Positions 1 to 10,049 of a stretch of DNA of 64,000 nucleotides are shown here, piece by piece. Every line of letters begins with the position of its first letter. Position 1 is the first letter of the stretch. The notes beneath the pieces were generated by a model. The model saw nothing but the letters and a program-made list of their open reading frames with translations. It was not told the DNA's origin and did not search any database. The stretch covers positions 186,001 through 250,000 of the forward strand of contig NW_026515513.1 in NCBI RefSeq assembly GCF_014898815.1, in the 5' to 3' direction. The stretch is from Panonychus citri (lineage: Eukaryota > Arthropoda > Arachnida > Trombidiformes > Tetranychidae). Both the position numbers and the translations under genes were made by a program.

Positions 1-94
1 GAATTTACTGAAAACAAGATCTTCTAGTGAGTCGGTGGCAAAATAGTTTGAGTGCTAGAATCGTTGAGCATTTAGTTAACAATTAAGACTTAAG

Positions 95-2242
95 ATGTTG
101 ACAACTCTTGATATGAATGGAATCAACAATAATAATAATAATGTTCTGTTAAATTCTGGCCAATTTGCTGTTTATGGTGAAAATATATCAGTAAATCTCG
201 GTTCACTTTCGAGGCCTAATTTTGTGCTTAATAAATTGTTCATCTCAATACCAAAAGGATGTATTTATGGATTGATTGGTCCATCAGGTTGTGGTAAGAC
301 CACTTTACAACGGACGATAATTGGCCTGAGAAAACCTGATTATGGTTCGTTAAAAGTGTTTAATCAAATTCCTAACTCGAAAGGATCAAATATTCCTGGT
401 CCTTTGATTGGTTATATGCCTCAAGAAATTGCTCTTGATGATGAGTTAACTGTGAGTGAACAATTAACTTTCTTGGGTCGATTAGCTGGTCTATCAAATG
501 AAACAATTAAGTCTAAGTGTAGTGAAATATTATCCATCATGTCCATTGCCGATCCATCAAAAAAGTCAACACAATTTTCGACTGGACAACGAAGGCGAAT
601 CTCGTTGGCCTGTTCGTTGATTCATTCGCCTGAATTGTTACTTCTTGACGAACCAACTGTAGGTTCGGACATTGTTTTAGTCCATAAAATTTGGACTTAC
701 CTTCGACAATTGAATGAAACTGTTGGTACAACAATAGTGATTACAACTCATTATCTTGAAGAGGTAACTCGGACTGATTATTTCGGTTTCATGGCGAACG
801 GGGAAATTAAGTTCCAAGGGAAACCAAAAGATTTCATGAGGTCAGTTGATGCTGTTACTTTTGAAGAAGCGATTCTTATAAAATACAATTCGAGAAAGAA
901 AGATACAAAGACGATCTTTGACGATGATCCAATAGATGAAATCAAATTAAAACAAATCGAACAACAATCAACCACAACTCAATCAACGACAACCGAATCA
1001 TCATCATCATCATCATCATCATCAACTTCAATATCAATCTCTTCAGTTTTCAAACCAAAAATCAGTAGCTATTATTTAATTGTTTTGCTGCTTTGGAGAT
1101 ATTTGCTTCGTTGGAAAACGACTTTACTATATCCTTACCTACTCGTGTGCATTTCCTCAGTATTTGTTGGCTACTTTCTTACCAACTTTTTTGGCCGTCC
1201 AATGGTTGACCTCACAGTAGCTTATGTAAACTTAGCTAATTCATCAGTATACATTTCTAAACTCAATGAATATCTCGTCAGTCGTGATATTAATTTGGTT
1301 AATGTAGCCGATGAGATTATTGGACGTAAAATGGTTGAAAACGGTCAAGCTGCGGCTTATTTTATTGTCCCTCAAGAGTTTGATCTCGGTCTTGAAACTC
1401 GAGTCGCTTCCTCTCTCAGTTCAAACGCAGATGAAGCTCTTCAACTCGCTGGACGAATCACAATGTATCAGGATAAATCGCACATAATCATCTCTGAGAC
1501 AATTGTGAAAGAGTTATACGAAGCCTTGACCGATATTATGAATTCAATTGTCTCATCGAAAGGTCTAATTGGAAATCGACTTGAGTACTTCAGCATTCAA
1601 GGTGTAATTGAACGAACTGATGATCCAGAATTATTCGTGTCTATGCCCTTGTTTCTCATCGGTATATTGACTTATTTTTGTGAAGCTTATTCCATGATGA
1701 TGTTTACTTATTGGGTTACTAAAGAATCACATGAACCAATGAATGAGCGACTCTCATCTTTGGGAATTACGAACTACCATCTCAAAGGCACCGCTACACT
1801 TTTAGCGACTTTTGCCTTATCTCTAGCCTATTTCGGATTGTTTGTAGTTTTCATTCCGCTTTTTGATATTCCAAATAAAGGTCATCTAGTGCTCATCATT
1901 CCGATAATTGTTGGTTGTGTCCTTTGTGGCATTTTCAAGGCCATATTACTTGGGTCATTGATCGAATCCGATGTGACCTGTTTCATTCTCAACCTCTTTT
2001 ACTCAGGAATTACGTGGGCCTATGGTTGTATTGCTTGGCCTTACGAGTCAGTCTATTATTTCATTCAACCCTTGACCTACTTGTTCCCTAACCATGTTTC
2101 AAATGAGGCTGTGATCAGAATCATAGTCTATGGTGACATGATCCACCCGAAAGTTATCAAAGGCTATTTGTTCATATCGGCAATGGTTCTCATTCATTTA
2201 ATTCTGGTTCTACTTACAAATCGTAATAAATCAAATCTTTAA
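95..2242 (+). CDS. ABC transporter, subfamily H (ABCH) half-transporter, copy 1
   Basis: Single-exon ORF of 715 aa with the ABCG/ABCH order: nucleotide-binding domain first, membrane domain second. Seen: Walker A GPSGCGKTT at 62-70, Q-loop Gln110, signature FSTGQ at 161-165 (Gly to Thr at the third position of LSGGQ), Walker B LLLLDE at 181-186, switch His219, then six or so hydrophobic segments from about 335 to the C-terminus. Residues about 285-325 form a low-complexity linker with a Ser run encoded by a TCA repeat. ABCH proteins are arthropod-type relatives of ABCG that work as dimers; substrates are largely unknown, with lipid or xenobiotic export proposed. The 5' flank is nearly identical to that of the copy at 6926. 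AATAAA lies about 130 bp past the stop. Family call is firm; H rather than G is inferred from the overall sequence and expansion. Confidence 0.9.
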   Translation: MLTTLDMNGINNNNNNVLLNSGQFAVYGENISVNLGSLSRPNFVLNKLFISIPKGCIYGLIGPSGCGKTTLQRTIIGLRKPDYGSLKVFNQIPNSKGSNIPGPLIGYMPQEIALDDELTVSEQLTFLGRLAGLSNETIKSKCSEILSIMSIADPSKKSTQFSTGQRRRISLACSLIHSPELLLLDEPTVGSDIVLVHKIWTYLRQLNETVGTTIVITTHYLEEVTRTDYFGFMANGEIKFQGKPKDFMRSVDAVTFEEAILIKYNSRKKDTKTIFDDDPIDEIKLKQIEQQSTTTQSTTTESSSSSSSSSTSISISSVFKPKISSYYLIVLLLWRYLLRWKTTLLYPYLLVCISSVFVGYFLTNFFGRPMVDLTVAYVNLANSSVYISKLNEYLVSRDINLVNVADEIIGRKMVENGQAAAYFIVPQEFDLGLETRVASSLSSNADEALQLAGRITMYQDKSHIIISETIVKELYEALTDIMNSIVSSKGLIGNRLEYFSIQGVIERTDDPELFVSMPLFLIGILTYFCEAYSMMMFTYWVTKESHEPMNERLSSLGITNYHLKGTATLLATFALSLAYFGLFVVFIPLFDIPNKGHLVLIIPIIVGCVLCGIFKAILLGSLIESDVTCFILNLFYSGITWAYGCIAWPYESVYYFIQPLTYLFPNHVSNEAVIRIIVYGDMIHPKVIKGYLFISAMVLIHLILVLLTNRNKSNL

Positions 2243-2432
2243 TCAATCGTCATTTTCATAATTGTATTAAATTTTCTTTGCTTTTCATTATCAAGGCATT
2301 TAAATGTATTTTTCTGAAGGGAATTATTAAATTGTTCTCATGCAATTTACTCTGATCATGATAGAGCATTCAATAAAACCTCTCTCATCATTAAAGTTCT
2401 AAACAAAATTCTCATTACTTACAGAGGATACA

Positions 2433-2943
2433 ATGAAAATTAAGTTACATATTTGTTTGTATTTAGCTTTTTGATATTGACTATTACTGGTATTCCTGAT
2501 TGTATTTATATTCACCCGTTAATCAGTGACTTTGAAACCAGAGAGTCTTGTATTGCAGTGGCCGAGAAATTAATTCAACTTAATTCCGATCGAAACCTTA
2601 ACAAAGTTAATTCAATTTCCAATGAATCGTTTTACTCAATCACTGATCAATTGTCTTCAATGGGGATAAATGTTCAAATTAATGGTCACAAATCAACAAT
2701 TAACGGTAATTTAAAAAAAGATGATCGTAGTGACAATGAGACAAAGGTAAGTCTCAAATACAATCGATTTGTACATAACGAGTAATTTGCATACAGGTAG
2801 TTCGTAGTTGCTTAATTTTACCGCTTCTTTTTAATATCTATGGTAATTATATCAACAGAGAGGGAAAGACAATACCTGATGGACCATATAAAAGTGTCAA
2901 CGTTAGTTTTAATTTCATTTTAATTGTTCCAGTGATCCTTTAA
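2433..2943 (+). pseudogene. Possible broken small secreted-protein gene
   Basis: An ATG at 2433 opens a good signal-peptide-like stretch (MKIKLHICLYLAF) but stops after 13 codons. One base more in the T run at 2468-2472 would continue it into an open frame (LILTITGIPDC and onward) reaching 2746. There a GTAAGT donor (2747) and an acceptor ending at about 2796 would join in phase to a second exon ending at TAA 2941-2943. The second exon (LFNIYGNYINREG, then a Gly-Pro and VNVSFNF) loosely recalls the first strand of Cys-loop receptor extracellular domains, but that is a weak visual resemblance. Alternatively the true first exon lies elsewhere and the TTTAG before 2467 is an acceptor. Function unknown. 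Confidence 0.25.
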
Positions 2944-4090
2944 CCTTGGCTGTTTTTTTAAATCTCTGTACATAGTAGTCACCATGTTTTTTTAATCTCA
3001 ATCAGTGACATAATTTTAAGTATAACTTTTAACTGTAACTCTTTGTATCTTAACCAATCGCTATAATTAATTGGCTATTATTAGCTAATTTAGATTGTAA
3101 TTGTTAAGTGAATCATTAAATTTCTCGCTCGCTGTTGATTAGATGAGGCGGTTGTCATCTTTAGAGGAGATTCCTGATGATTGGGATCCAATGGCAGAAG
3201 ACGCAAAATGTTATTCCAATAATTATCGATACGACGCAACGGATATTGGAAAAGTTCAAGAATAAAGAAAAAGTGTGGAAAAGTTTCATGATGGACATAA
3301 ACTAAACGAGAGCTCCATCGCAACCAATATCTCATTAATCTCACAAAGAAAACTATTGATACTGTCTGATTGGAGTTGAATTCATAGACGATAACCAGAC
3401 TAATCAAGATTTAATATCCTTGTAAACATAAGATAACTTTAAGATGAGACTCGAGAAGATCTTGAGCTTGTCGATTCTTTGAACATGAACTAGTTCGAAG
3501 TTCGAGTTTCCGAAGCAAAAGATTCTGTAAAAAGTAAAATAAAAAATGTAAATAAGATAATCGATTAACTTAATTGTTATGATTAAATCCTTGTTTTGAC
3601 AACCAATTAATAAATTGTCATTAAACTGATGTGTTATAATCATAATTAACATTGTAGTTTTAACGATAAAGATTTATTGTATAAATAATTAGCAATTTGG
3701 TTAGATAATTAGTATAATTAGATGACAAAATTAACATTTATCATTGAATTTTAATTATTTTTATCTGTGTCTATTTGTGTCTAATTGTTATCAAATAATT
3801 GAGATTTAACTAATTAATGTGAGCATTTGATGACCAATGAAACAATCAACTGCTAAATTAATAAAAATAATTAACTTTTATCACCAATATGAAGGATTAA
3901 CAATTGAAAGTGATTATCACTTGATTAACAATTAAAAATTAAGTTTAAAAAGGGAAACAGCTCAACCAAGTAAATTCAATTGTCTTCATCTAAACTTACA
4001 ATCAACTTGATTAAATTGTTTTGAAAGAAAATAATTATTACAAGTTTCTTGATTAACTAATAATTAAACCTAAACAATTTGAAATCAACA
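2944..4090. other. Intergenic, no supported gene
   Basis: AT-rich spacer before the short astacin gene. A 40-codon ORF at 3143-3262 (beginning MRRLSSLEEIPDDWDP) stays open for about 38 more codons after its single TAA. The antisense strand is also open for 105 codons here. Neither strand resembles a family I know, so I treat this as a possible relic rather than a gene. Confidence 0.4.
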
Positions 4091-4744
4091 ATGTCTCCAA
4101 TTACAATCGTAAACTTAATTTTAACTGTGTTGATTTGTAGTCAGTTAAATGGTTCAATAGTTTCGGCCCAAAATGGATGTCCGAAGCATGTAATCAAATA
4201 CAAGATCGATTCTTCATTGGGTAAGTAAATTAAAGTTAAATTGTGATCAATTAAAATTTCGAACCAGTTTTATTCCTAATTTTTATTGTAGCCCATTCGC
4301 AACAACTGATTGAGACAACGTTACAAGAGTTCAATGAAAAAACAAACTTGGAATTCATTCCTGAAGAGGACGATAGTAATGTCCGTTTCTTATTCAGACG
4401 TGATCATTTTGAGTAAGTTCAACTAATGTCAACTTCAATTGAATTAAATCTAATTGTAATTAATTCAATTACTTTAGGTGTACAGTTAATGGAGACGAAA
4501 TTCTGTTGACACCTCTTTGTGAATGTAAGAGTCACATTATTCACTATGTGATGGCTGCACTCAAGGTTCCTAGTGTTCCAGGTAAATGATTCGTTGTTAT
4601 GAATCAAAATGAATTCTGATCAATTGATTGTTCTCTTTTCTTCTAGTCATATCCGAAGATTGCGAAAATGCTCAATTGTCATCTGACGATGTCTATACAA
4701 TCAACAACGAGTACTATTGTTGTTCTCATCTCGACAATATTTAA
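4091..4744 (+). CDS. Astacin-like secreted protein lacking the zinc-binding site
   Basis: Four exons: 4091-4220, 4292-4412, 4478-4581, 4647-4744, giving 150 aa. A signal peptide (about 1-26) is followed by an astacin N-terminal half. KYKIDSSLA matches the astacin IPFEIDDNLS strand, and the next two introns sit at the same places and phases (1 and 2) as in the intact astacin at 10050-11164. The CxC pair (C98, C100) and the following helix align with the zinc site, but HExxHxxGxxH has become H106-Y-V-M-A110 with no later histidines, so the protein cannot be an active astacin. It ends about 40 residues later in a Cys-Cys tail. It is either a decaying copy or a repurposed secreted protein; the intact splice signals favour continued expression. 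Confidence 0.6.
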
Positions 4745-5081
4745 AGTAAGAATTTCGATTGTTTTTTCATCTTTTTTCCTGAACTTTTATCTACAGTCAA
4801 TTCATATTTTTAATTCCATGTAGTTAATGGTGGACACGCATTGAATTCGCCTGGTAGATTCATGGGGAAAAAGATTTACAAGAACACTAACCCAAGATCA
4901 AACTCCATGGTTAAATATCAGACGGATCAAAAGTGTTTATTGTTGACAACCTTGACCAGACTGGACACAATAAGGAACTCGGACTCTTGGATAATCCCTT
5001 TAATCAATTTAATCAATTTAATACTTAAATATATATATGATTTATTATAATAAAACTTAATCTTTATTCAAAAAATTGACC
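4745..5081. other. 3' flank of the short astacin gene
   Basis: AT-rich spacer. A GTAAG donor lies immediately after the stop codon, and an open stretch of about 70 codons begins near 4830. This could be a remnant of the lost astacin C-terminal exon or an alternative 3' exon, but I cannot align it convincingly. Confidence 0.3.
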
Positions 5082-5228
5082 AGCTAATCATTTCATTCAT
5101 CAGTATACATTTCTAAACTTAATGAATATCTAGTTAGTCGAGATATTAATTTGGTTAATGTACCCGATGATATTATTGGACGAAAAATGATTGAAAACGT
5201 TCAAGCTGATGCTCAATTTTATTGTCCT
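5082..5228 (+). pseudogene. ABCH gene fragment (relic of a further copy)
   Basis: About 147 bp aligns with the first extracellular part of the ABCH membrane domain (compare 8010-8152), starting at the Ser-Val-Tyr-Ile-Ser coding stretch. It carries many substitutions, a short indel at the start and a one-base insertion near the end, so it is frameshifted. It shares the ACCCGATGA variant with the copy at 6926 rather than the AGCCGATGA of the copy at 95. No further ABCH sequence is visible on either side. This is a remnant of a lost copy or a small ectopic duplication. Confidence 0.8.
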
Positions 5229-5925
5229 AACCTATGGCCAGAAAAGATGAGACTCTTTGCAAAAATCGTTATATAATTATGTCAAAAAGAAAAATTCTGT
5301 ATCTTTTCAAAAAAAAGTCTGATTTAAATGAAACTAACTTCATTGAAAAGTTCATAGAAAAGTGATCTAAAAATGGTCATTTCAAGGTCTAAAATAAAGC
5401 AACGCTGGAGATAATCGAAAAAGAAATTTTAGGTTTTTTCGTTTTTTCGAAAACCTTTCTCCTCCATTATAAAATTAGTATGGAGATGAATGGGAAAATA
5501 TGACTCAAGTAAAACTTTCGGCGAGTTTCGACCTCAATAAAACCGAAGTTAAAAAAGTTGAGAGACTGAACTTTTCTTTTTGACATGATCATATGTATGT
5601 ACTATTCGAAATTAAAATTTTAGAAAAAAATTCATCATTGTTCATTAGAGGCTTTTTTTCTGATTATTTCTGATGAATTTAATTTTGAAATTCATTTATG
5701 GTTCATGATTTTTTTCATCGATGTGAATTTTTATTCAATTTTCTGAATCTAATGAAAGAACTGAGTTTCCTACACCCACTTTTTTCTCATCCTGATGATA
5801 TCAAATGCTGAGATACCCTCGAAGATAAGCTTGATAATCTTGAAGAGTGATAACCAAACTCTGTAGTTTGAGAAGCACGTTGAACTTTTCTGCTAACGAT
5901 CAGTCATTGGTTGAATAATTTTACT
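5229..5925. other. Intergenic between ABCH relics
   Basis: No gene seen. It is richer in poly-T/poly-A runs and poorer in the ACAATTA-type words than most spacers here, suggesting a different origin, possibly old repeat DNA. Confidence 0.3.
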
Positions 5926-6182
5926 ATGAATTCGGTTTATAATACAGCCACGAAAAATGAGATGAGAACAAAAATTGTGACTTATAAGCATAGAGAGATA
6001 ATTTTTTTCTAATTGTGATTACATTTTTCTATTACTTTCCATCTAAATCAATACAATTTCTCTTTTAAATTTGATTAAATTATCTCTTTATGCGCAATTG
6101 ATATAATTTTTGTTCTCATCTCATTTTTCGTGGCTGTATAATTCAGAATTCACTGTATCAGACCTTCTCTAGTGAATTTTCG
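5926..6182 (+). repeat. Relic of ABCH 5' flank, interrupted by a MITE
   Basis: Bases 5926-5944 (GAATTCGGTTTATAATA) and 6137-6182 (ATAATTCAGAATTCACTG and onward to CTTCTCTAGTGAATT) together resemble the intact 5' flank of the ABCH copy 2 gene at 6806-6862. The relic's own flank is split by the element at 5945-6136. No ABCH coding sequence follows it. Confidence 0.6.
5945..6136. mobile_element. Tc1/mariner-type MITE, 192 bp
   Basis: Perfect 32-bp terminal inverted repeats at 5945-5976 and 6105-6136, starting CAGCCACGAAAAATGAGATG. They are flanked by TA on both sides (5943-5944, 6137-6138), the target duplication typical of Tc1/mariner. Pairing continues imperfectly inward to about 6003 and 6077, so the element is nearly a hairpin with a 73-bp centre. 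No coding capacity. The paralogous flank at 6814-6833 gives a near-empty site. Confidence 0.85.
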
Positions 6183-6805
6183 AGTTAGCGAGTTTTTTTT
6201 ATTAAATCGCAAAATTGGACTTTTTGAGGTTGAATGTTTATTTGCATAAAAAGTTACATTGTAACTGCTCATTGAAACTTGGACCTTGCTAATAAAAACA
6301 ATTTACCCATTTCTATGAAAGGAACAATCAACTTGAAAATTGTTCATTAAAAACTTCACATTCATAAACGTTCATTGTCTAAGATAACTATTAATAGTTA
6401 GGTTTGTGCTTTTCATGTGATATTTTCGGAGATTTTGATTCTAACCTTTTTTTTACCATAGAGAAGTCTGAAACCATACGCCTCTGGACTGGAAATGGGA
6501 GATCTGCTTCCGGTCAAGAAAAGACATTTCGTGCTTTGGTATCTTCTAGTCAAGATGGAACAATAAATTTTATACAACAGATGACCAGTGTGATCTTATT
6601 TATTTTTATTCTCTCAACAAAATGAGTTAATTGCGAACCGCAGATCGAAATAAACGTTAACTTGAGGCTTTTCTTTCATTTGTAGTTTGAATTTTAATTC
6701 GACAATCTCGTCGGGATCTCGTCTTCAAATTAATGTGACTTTTATCCACTTGACTGCATCTGTTATCGCAGTGTAAACATGATAAAATTACGAAATAACA
6801 TTTCT
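6183..6805. other. Intergenic upstream of ABCH copy 2
   Basis: Contains an unassigned open stretch at about 6464-6625 after a plausible acceptor (TTTTACCATAG), reading EKSETIRLWTGNGRS and ending in a hydrophobic tail. No family recognised and no start codon in frame, so it is not called as a gene. Confidence 0.3.
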
Positions 6806-6925
6806 ATGAATCTGGTTTATAATTTAATTCAGAATTTACTGAAAACAAGATCTTCTAGTGAATTAGTGGCAAAATAGTTTGAATGCTAGAATCGTTGAGC
6901 ATTTAGTTAACAATTAAGACTTAAC

Positions 6926-9013
6926 ATGTTGACAACTCTTGGTATGAATGGAATCAACAATAATAATAATAATGTTCTGTTAAATTCTGACCAATTTGCT
7001 GTTTATGGTGAAAATATATCAGTAAATCTCGGTTCACTTTCGAGGCCTAATTTTGTGCTTAATAAATTGTTCATCTCAATACCAAAAGGATGTATTTATG
7101 GATTGATTGGTCCATCAGGTTGTGGTAAGACCACTTTACAACGGACGATAATTGGCCTGAGAAAACCTGATTATGGTTCGTTAAAAGTGTTTAATCAAAT
7201 TCCTAACTCGAAAGGATCAAATATTCCTGGTCCTTTGATTGGTTATATGCCTCAAGAAATTGCTCTTGATGATGAGTTAACTGTGAGTGAACAATTAACT
7301 TTCTTGGGTCGATTAGCTGGTCTATCAAATGAAACAATTAAGTCTAAGTGTTGTGAAATATTATCCATCATGTCCATTGCCGATCCATCAAAAAAGTCAA
7401 CACAATTTTCGACTGGACAACGAAGACGAATCTCGTTGGCCTGTTCGTTGATTCATTCACCTGAATTGTTACTTCTTGACGAACCAACTGTAGGTTCGGA
7501 CATTGTTCTAGTCCATAAAATTTGGACTTACCTTCGAAAATTGAATGAAACTGTTGGTACAACAATAGTGATTACAACTCATTATCTTGAAGAGGTAACT
7601 CGGACTGATTATTTCGGTTTCATGGCGAACGGGGAAATTAAGTTCCAAGGGAAACCAAAAGATTTCATGAGGTCAGTTGGTGCTGTTACTTTTGAAGAAG
7701 CGATTCTTATAAAATATAATTCACTTAACAATGATAAAAAGATGTTAACAAAAGATGAACTAACTAATGGAAACCAATTAAATCAAATTGAACAACGACA
7801 ATCAACATCAACCGAATCTTCATCGGTTTTCAAACCAAAAATCAGTAGATTTTATTCACTTACTCTGTTACTTTGGAGATATTTGCTTCGTTGGAAAGCG
7901 ACTTTACTATATCCTTACCTACTATTGTGTATCTCATCTGTGTTTATCGGTTACTTTATGACCAACTTTTTTGGCCGTCCAATGGTTGACCTCACAGTAG
8001 CTTATGTAAACTTAGCTAATTCATCAGTATACATTTCTAAACTCAATGAATATCTCGTCAGTCGTGATATTAATTTGGTTAATGTACCCGATGAGATTAT
8101 TGGACGGAAAATGGTTGAAAACGGTCAAGCTGCGGCTTATTTTATTGTCCCGCAAGAGTTTGATCTCGGTCTTGAAACTCGAGTCGCTTCCGCTCTCAGT
8201 ACAAACGCAGATGAAGCTCTTCAACTCGCTGGACGAATCACAATGTATCAGGATAAATCGCACATAATCATCTCTGAGACAATTGTGAAAGAGCTCTATG
8301 AAGCCTTGATCGATATTATGGATTCAATTGTCTCATCGAAAGGTCTAATTGGAAATCGACTTGAGTACTTCAGCATTCAAGGTGTAATTGAACGAACTGA
8401 TGACCCAGAATTGTTCGTGTCTATGCCTTTGTTTCTCATCCGTTTATTGACCTTCTTTGTCGAATCTTATTCCATGATGATGTTTACTTATTGGGTTACT
8501 AAAGAATCACATGAACCAATGAATGAGCGGCTCTCATCTTTGGGAATTACGAACTACCATCTAAAAGGCACCGCTACACTTTTAGCGACTTTTGCCTTGT
8601 CTCTAGCCTATTTCGGAATGTTTGCAGTTTTCATTCCACTTTTTGATATTCCAAATAAAGGTCATCTAGTGCTCATCGTTCCGATAATTGTTGGTTGTGT
8701 CCTTTGTGGAATTTTCAAGGCCATATTACTTGGGTCATTGATCGAATCCGATGTGACCTGTTTCATTCTCAACCTCTTTTACTCGGGAGTTACGTGGGCC
8801 TATGGTTGTATTGCTTGGCCTTACGAGTCAGTCTATTATTTCATTCAACCCTTGACCTACTTGTTCCCTAACCATGTTTCATCTGAGGCTGTGATCAGAA
8901 TAATAGTCTATGGTGACATCATCCACCCGAAAGTTATCAAAGGCTATTTGTTCATATCGGTAATGGTTCTCGTTCATTTAATTCTGGTTCTACTAACAAA
9001 TCGTAATAAATAA
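6926..9013 (+). CDS. ABC transporter, subfamily H (ABCH) half-transporter, copy 2
   Basis: Single-exon ORF of 695 aa, a close tandem duplicate of the gene at 95-2242. Same layout: Walker A GPSGCGKTT at 62-70, FSTGQ signature, LLLLDE Walker B, switch His219, then an ABC2-type membrane domain. The nucleotide-binding half and most of the membrane half are nearly identical to copy 1. The linker (about 275-310) is different in sequence, shorter, and lacks the poly-Ser run. The 5' flank (from about 6833) matches the flank of copy 1, so the duplication includes the promoter. Followed by an astacin gene in the same orientation, as copy 1 is. Substrate unknown. Confidence 0.9.
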   Translation: MLTTLGMNGINNNNNNVLLNSDQFAVYGENISVNLGSLSRPNFVLNKLFISIPKGCIYGLIGPSGCGKTTLQRTIIGLRKPDYGSLKVFNQIPNSKGSNIPGPLIGYMPQEIALDDELTVSEQLTFLGRLAGLSNETIKSKCCEILSIMSIADPSKKSTQFSTGQRRRISLACSLIHSPELLLLDEPTVGSDIVLVHKIWTYLRKLNETVGTTIVITTHYLEEVTRTDYFGFMANGEIKFQGKPKDFMRSVGAVTFEEAILIKYNSLNNDKKMLTKDELTNGNQLNQIEQRQSTSTESSSVFKPKISRFYSLTLLLWRYLLRWKATLLYPYLLLCISSVFIGYFMTNFFGRPMVDLTVAYVNLANSSVYISKLNEYLVSRDINLVNVPDEIIGRKMVENGQAAAYFIVPQEFDLGLETRVASALSTNADEALQLAGRITMYQDKSHIIISETIVKELYEALIDIMDSIVSSKGLIGNRLEYFSIQGVIERTDDPELFVSMPLFLIRLLTFFVESYSMMMFTYWVTKESHEPMNERLSSLGITNYHLKGTATLLATFALSLAYFGMFAVFIPLFDIPNKGHLVLIVPIIVGCVLCGIFKAILLGSLIESDVTCFILNLFYSGVTWAYGCIAWPYESVYYFIQPLTYLFPNHVSSEAVIRIIVYGDIIHPKVIKGYLFISVMVLVHLILVLLTNRNK

Positions 9014-10049
9014 AGTCTAATTAATCGTCACTTCTTATGTTTATACTAACTTTCTGTTTCGATTCATTATCAATTCATTAATCTTTGCCGAAGGGAATTG
9101 TTCAATCGCTCTCATCCAATTTACTGATCACATGCTATTCTTTATCTTATACGTTAAATCATCGGTTATTTCAATTGAATACATAAATACAATCAGTGTA
9201 AAAATCTATCTTGATTATCAGATTAACTCTGTGGGCTTTAAATTGTGATTTAATTATCGATTATCTTCAATCCATCCCTCAGATTTGATTGCAATCAAAT
9301 CTTTCGTCCTTGAATTACTTGAGTTAACTCGCTTTCATCATCTCGAAAATTTCAATTATAATAAGTGTATGATAAATTAATTGTCACCAAGTTGATTCTT
9401 AATTTTGACAATCATTGTCATAGTAATTCAATTTCAATTAACACCAATTATTCAATGGATTAACTGATTGTTATTATAATAACAGAGCCACCAAATCATG
9501 TAACTGATTCAGTTATGAATGTTTTTGTTAACAGTTAAAGAGCAATTAAAGTAGATAGTAATTAACTTCAATGCAATTACTCGTAATTAATTCATAGAAA
9601 AGAAATTAACAATTTAATCTTGATAAGAATTTAATTTTAATTGTTATCTGATCTTTTATTTTTAAGATGATCCTTGAAAGTTTTGTTAACTTGAAATATC
9701 TTTCAATCTTGTCATCAAATAATTGTGTTAATTTGAAACAATTAAGGAGACACCAGAAAATATTCAATGACAATTAGAGATTAATATTAATTGTTTATGT
9801 ATAAATTAACTGGATCAAAGGATAATTAAAAGTATAATAAAAGGAATGAGTAATTTATGAGATTTAATTGTGATCAACAATTTAATCAACTACGCAATTT
9901 TTGTTATATGGAACTGAGATAATTTTTAATCAACAATCAAGGGATTAAGTTAATGAGACAAATTAGTTAACAGTTGACTAATTACGCTTTTCAATTGACT
10001 AAATTGTTACAATTTACTATGATTTAAGTTTCAATTGTTGATAAAAGTT
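9014..10049. other. Intergenic, no gene seen
   Basis: AT-rich spacer (1.0 kb) dense in ACAATTA/TAATTGT words. No ORF or RNA gene recognised. Confidence 0.5.

Noticed and set aside
2453..2785. 110-codon ORF taken as a complete gene
   Set aside because: It begins with TTG, not ATG, and runs past a good GTAAGT donor. It is only one part of the possible broken gene at 2433-2943.
8024..8267. ORFs in other frames inside the ABCH genes
   Set aside because: They overlap a clearly coding frame with conserved ABC motifs.
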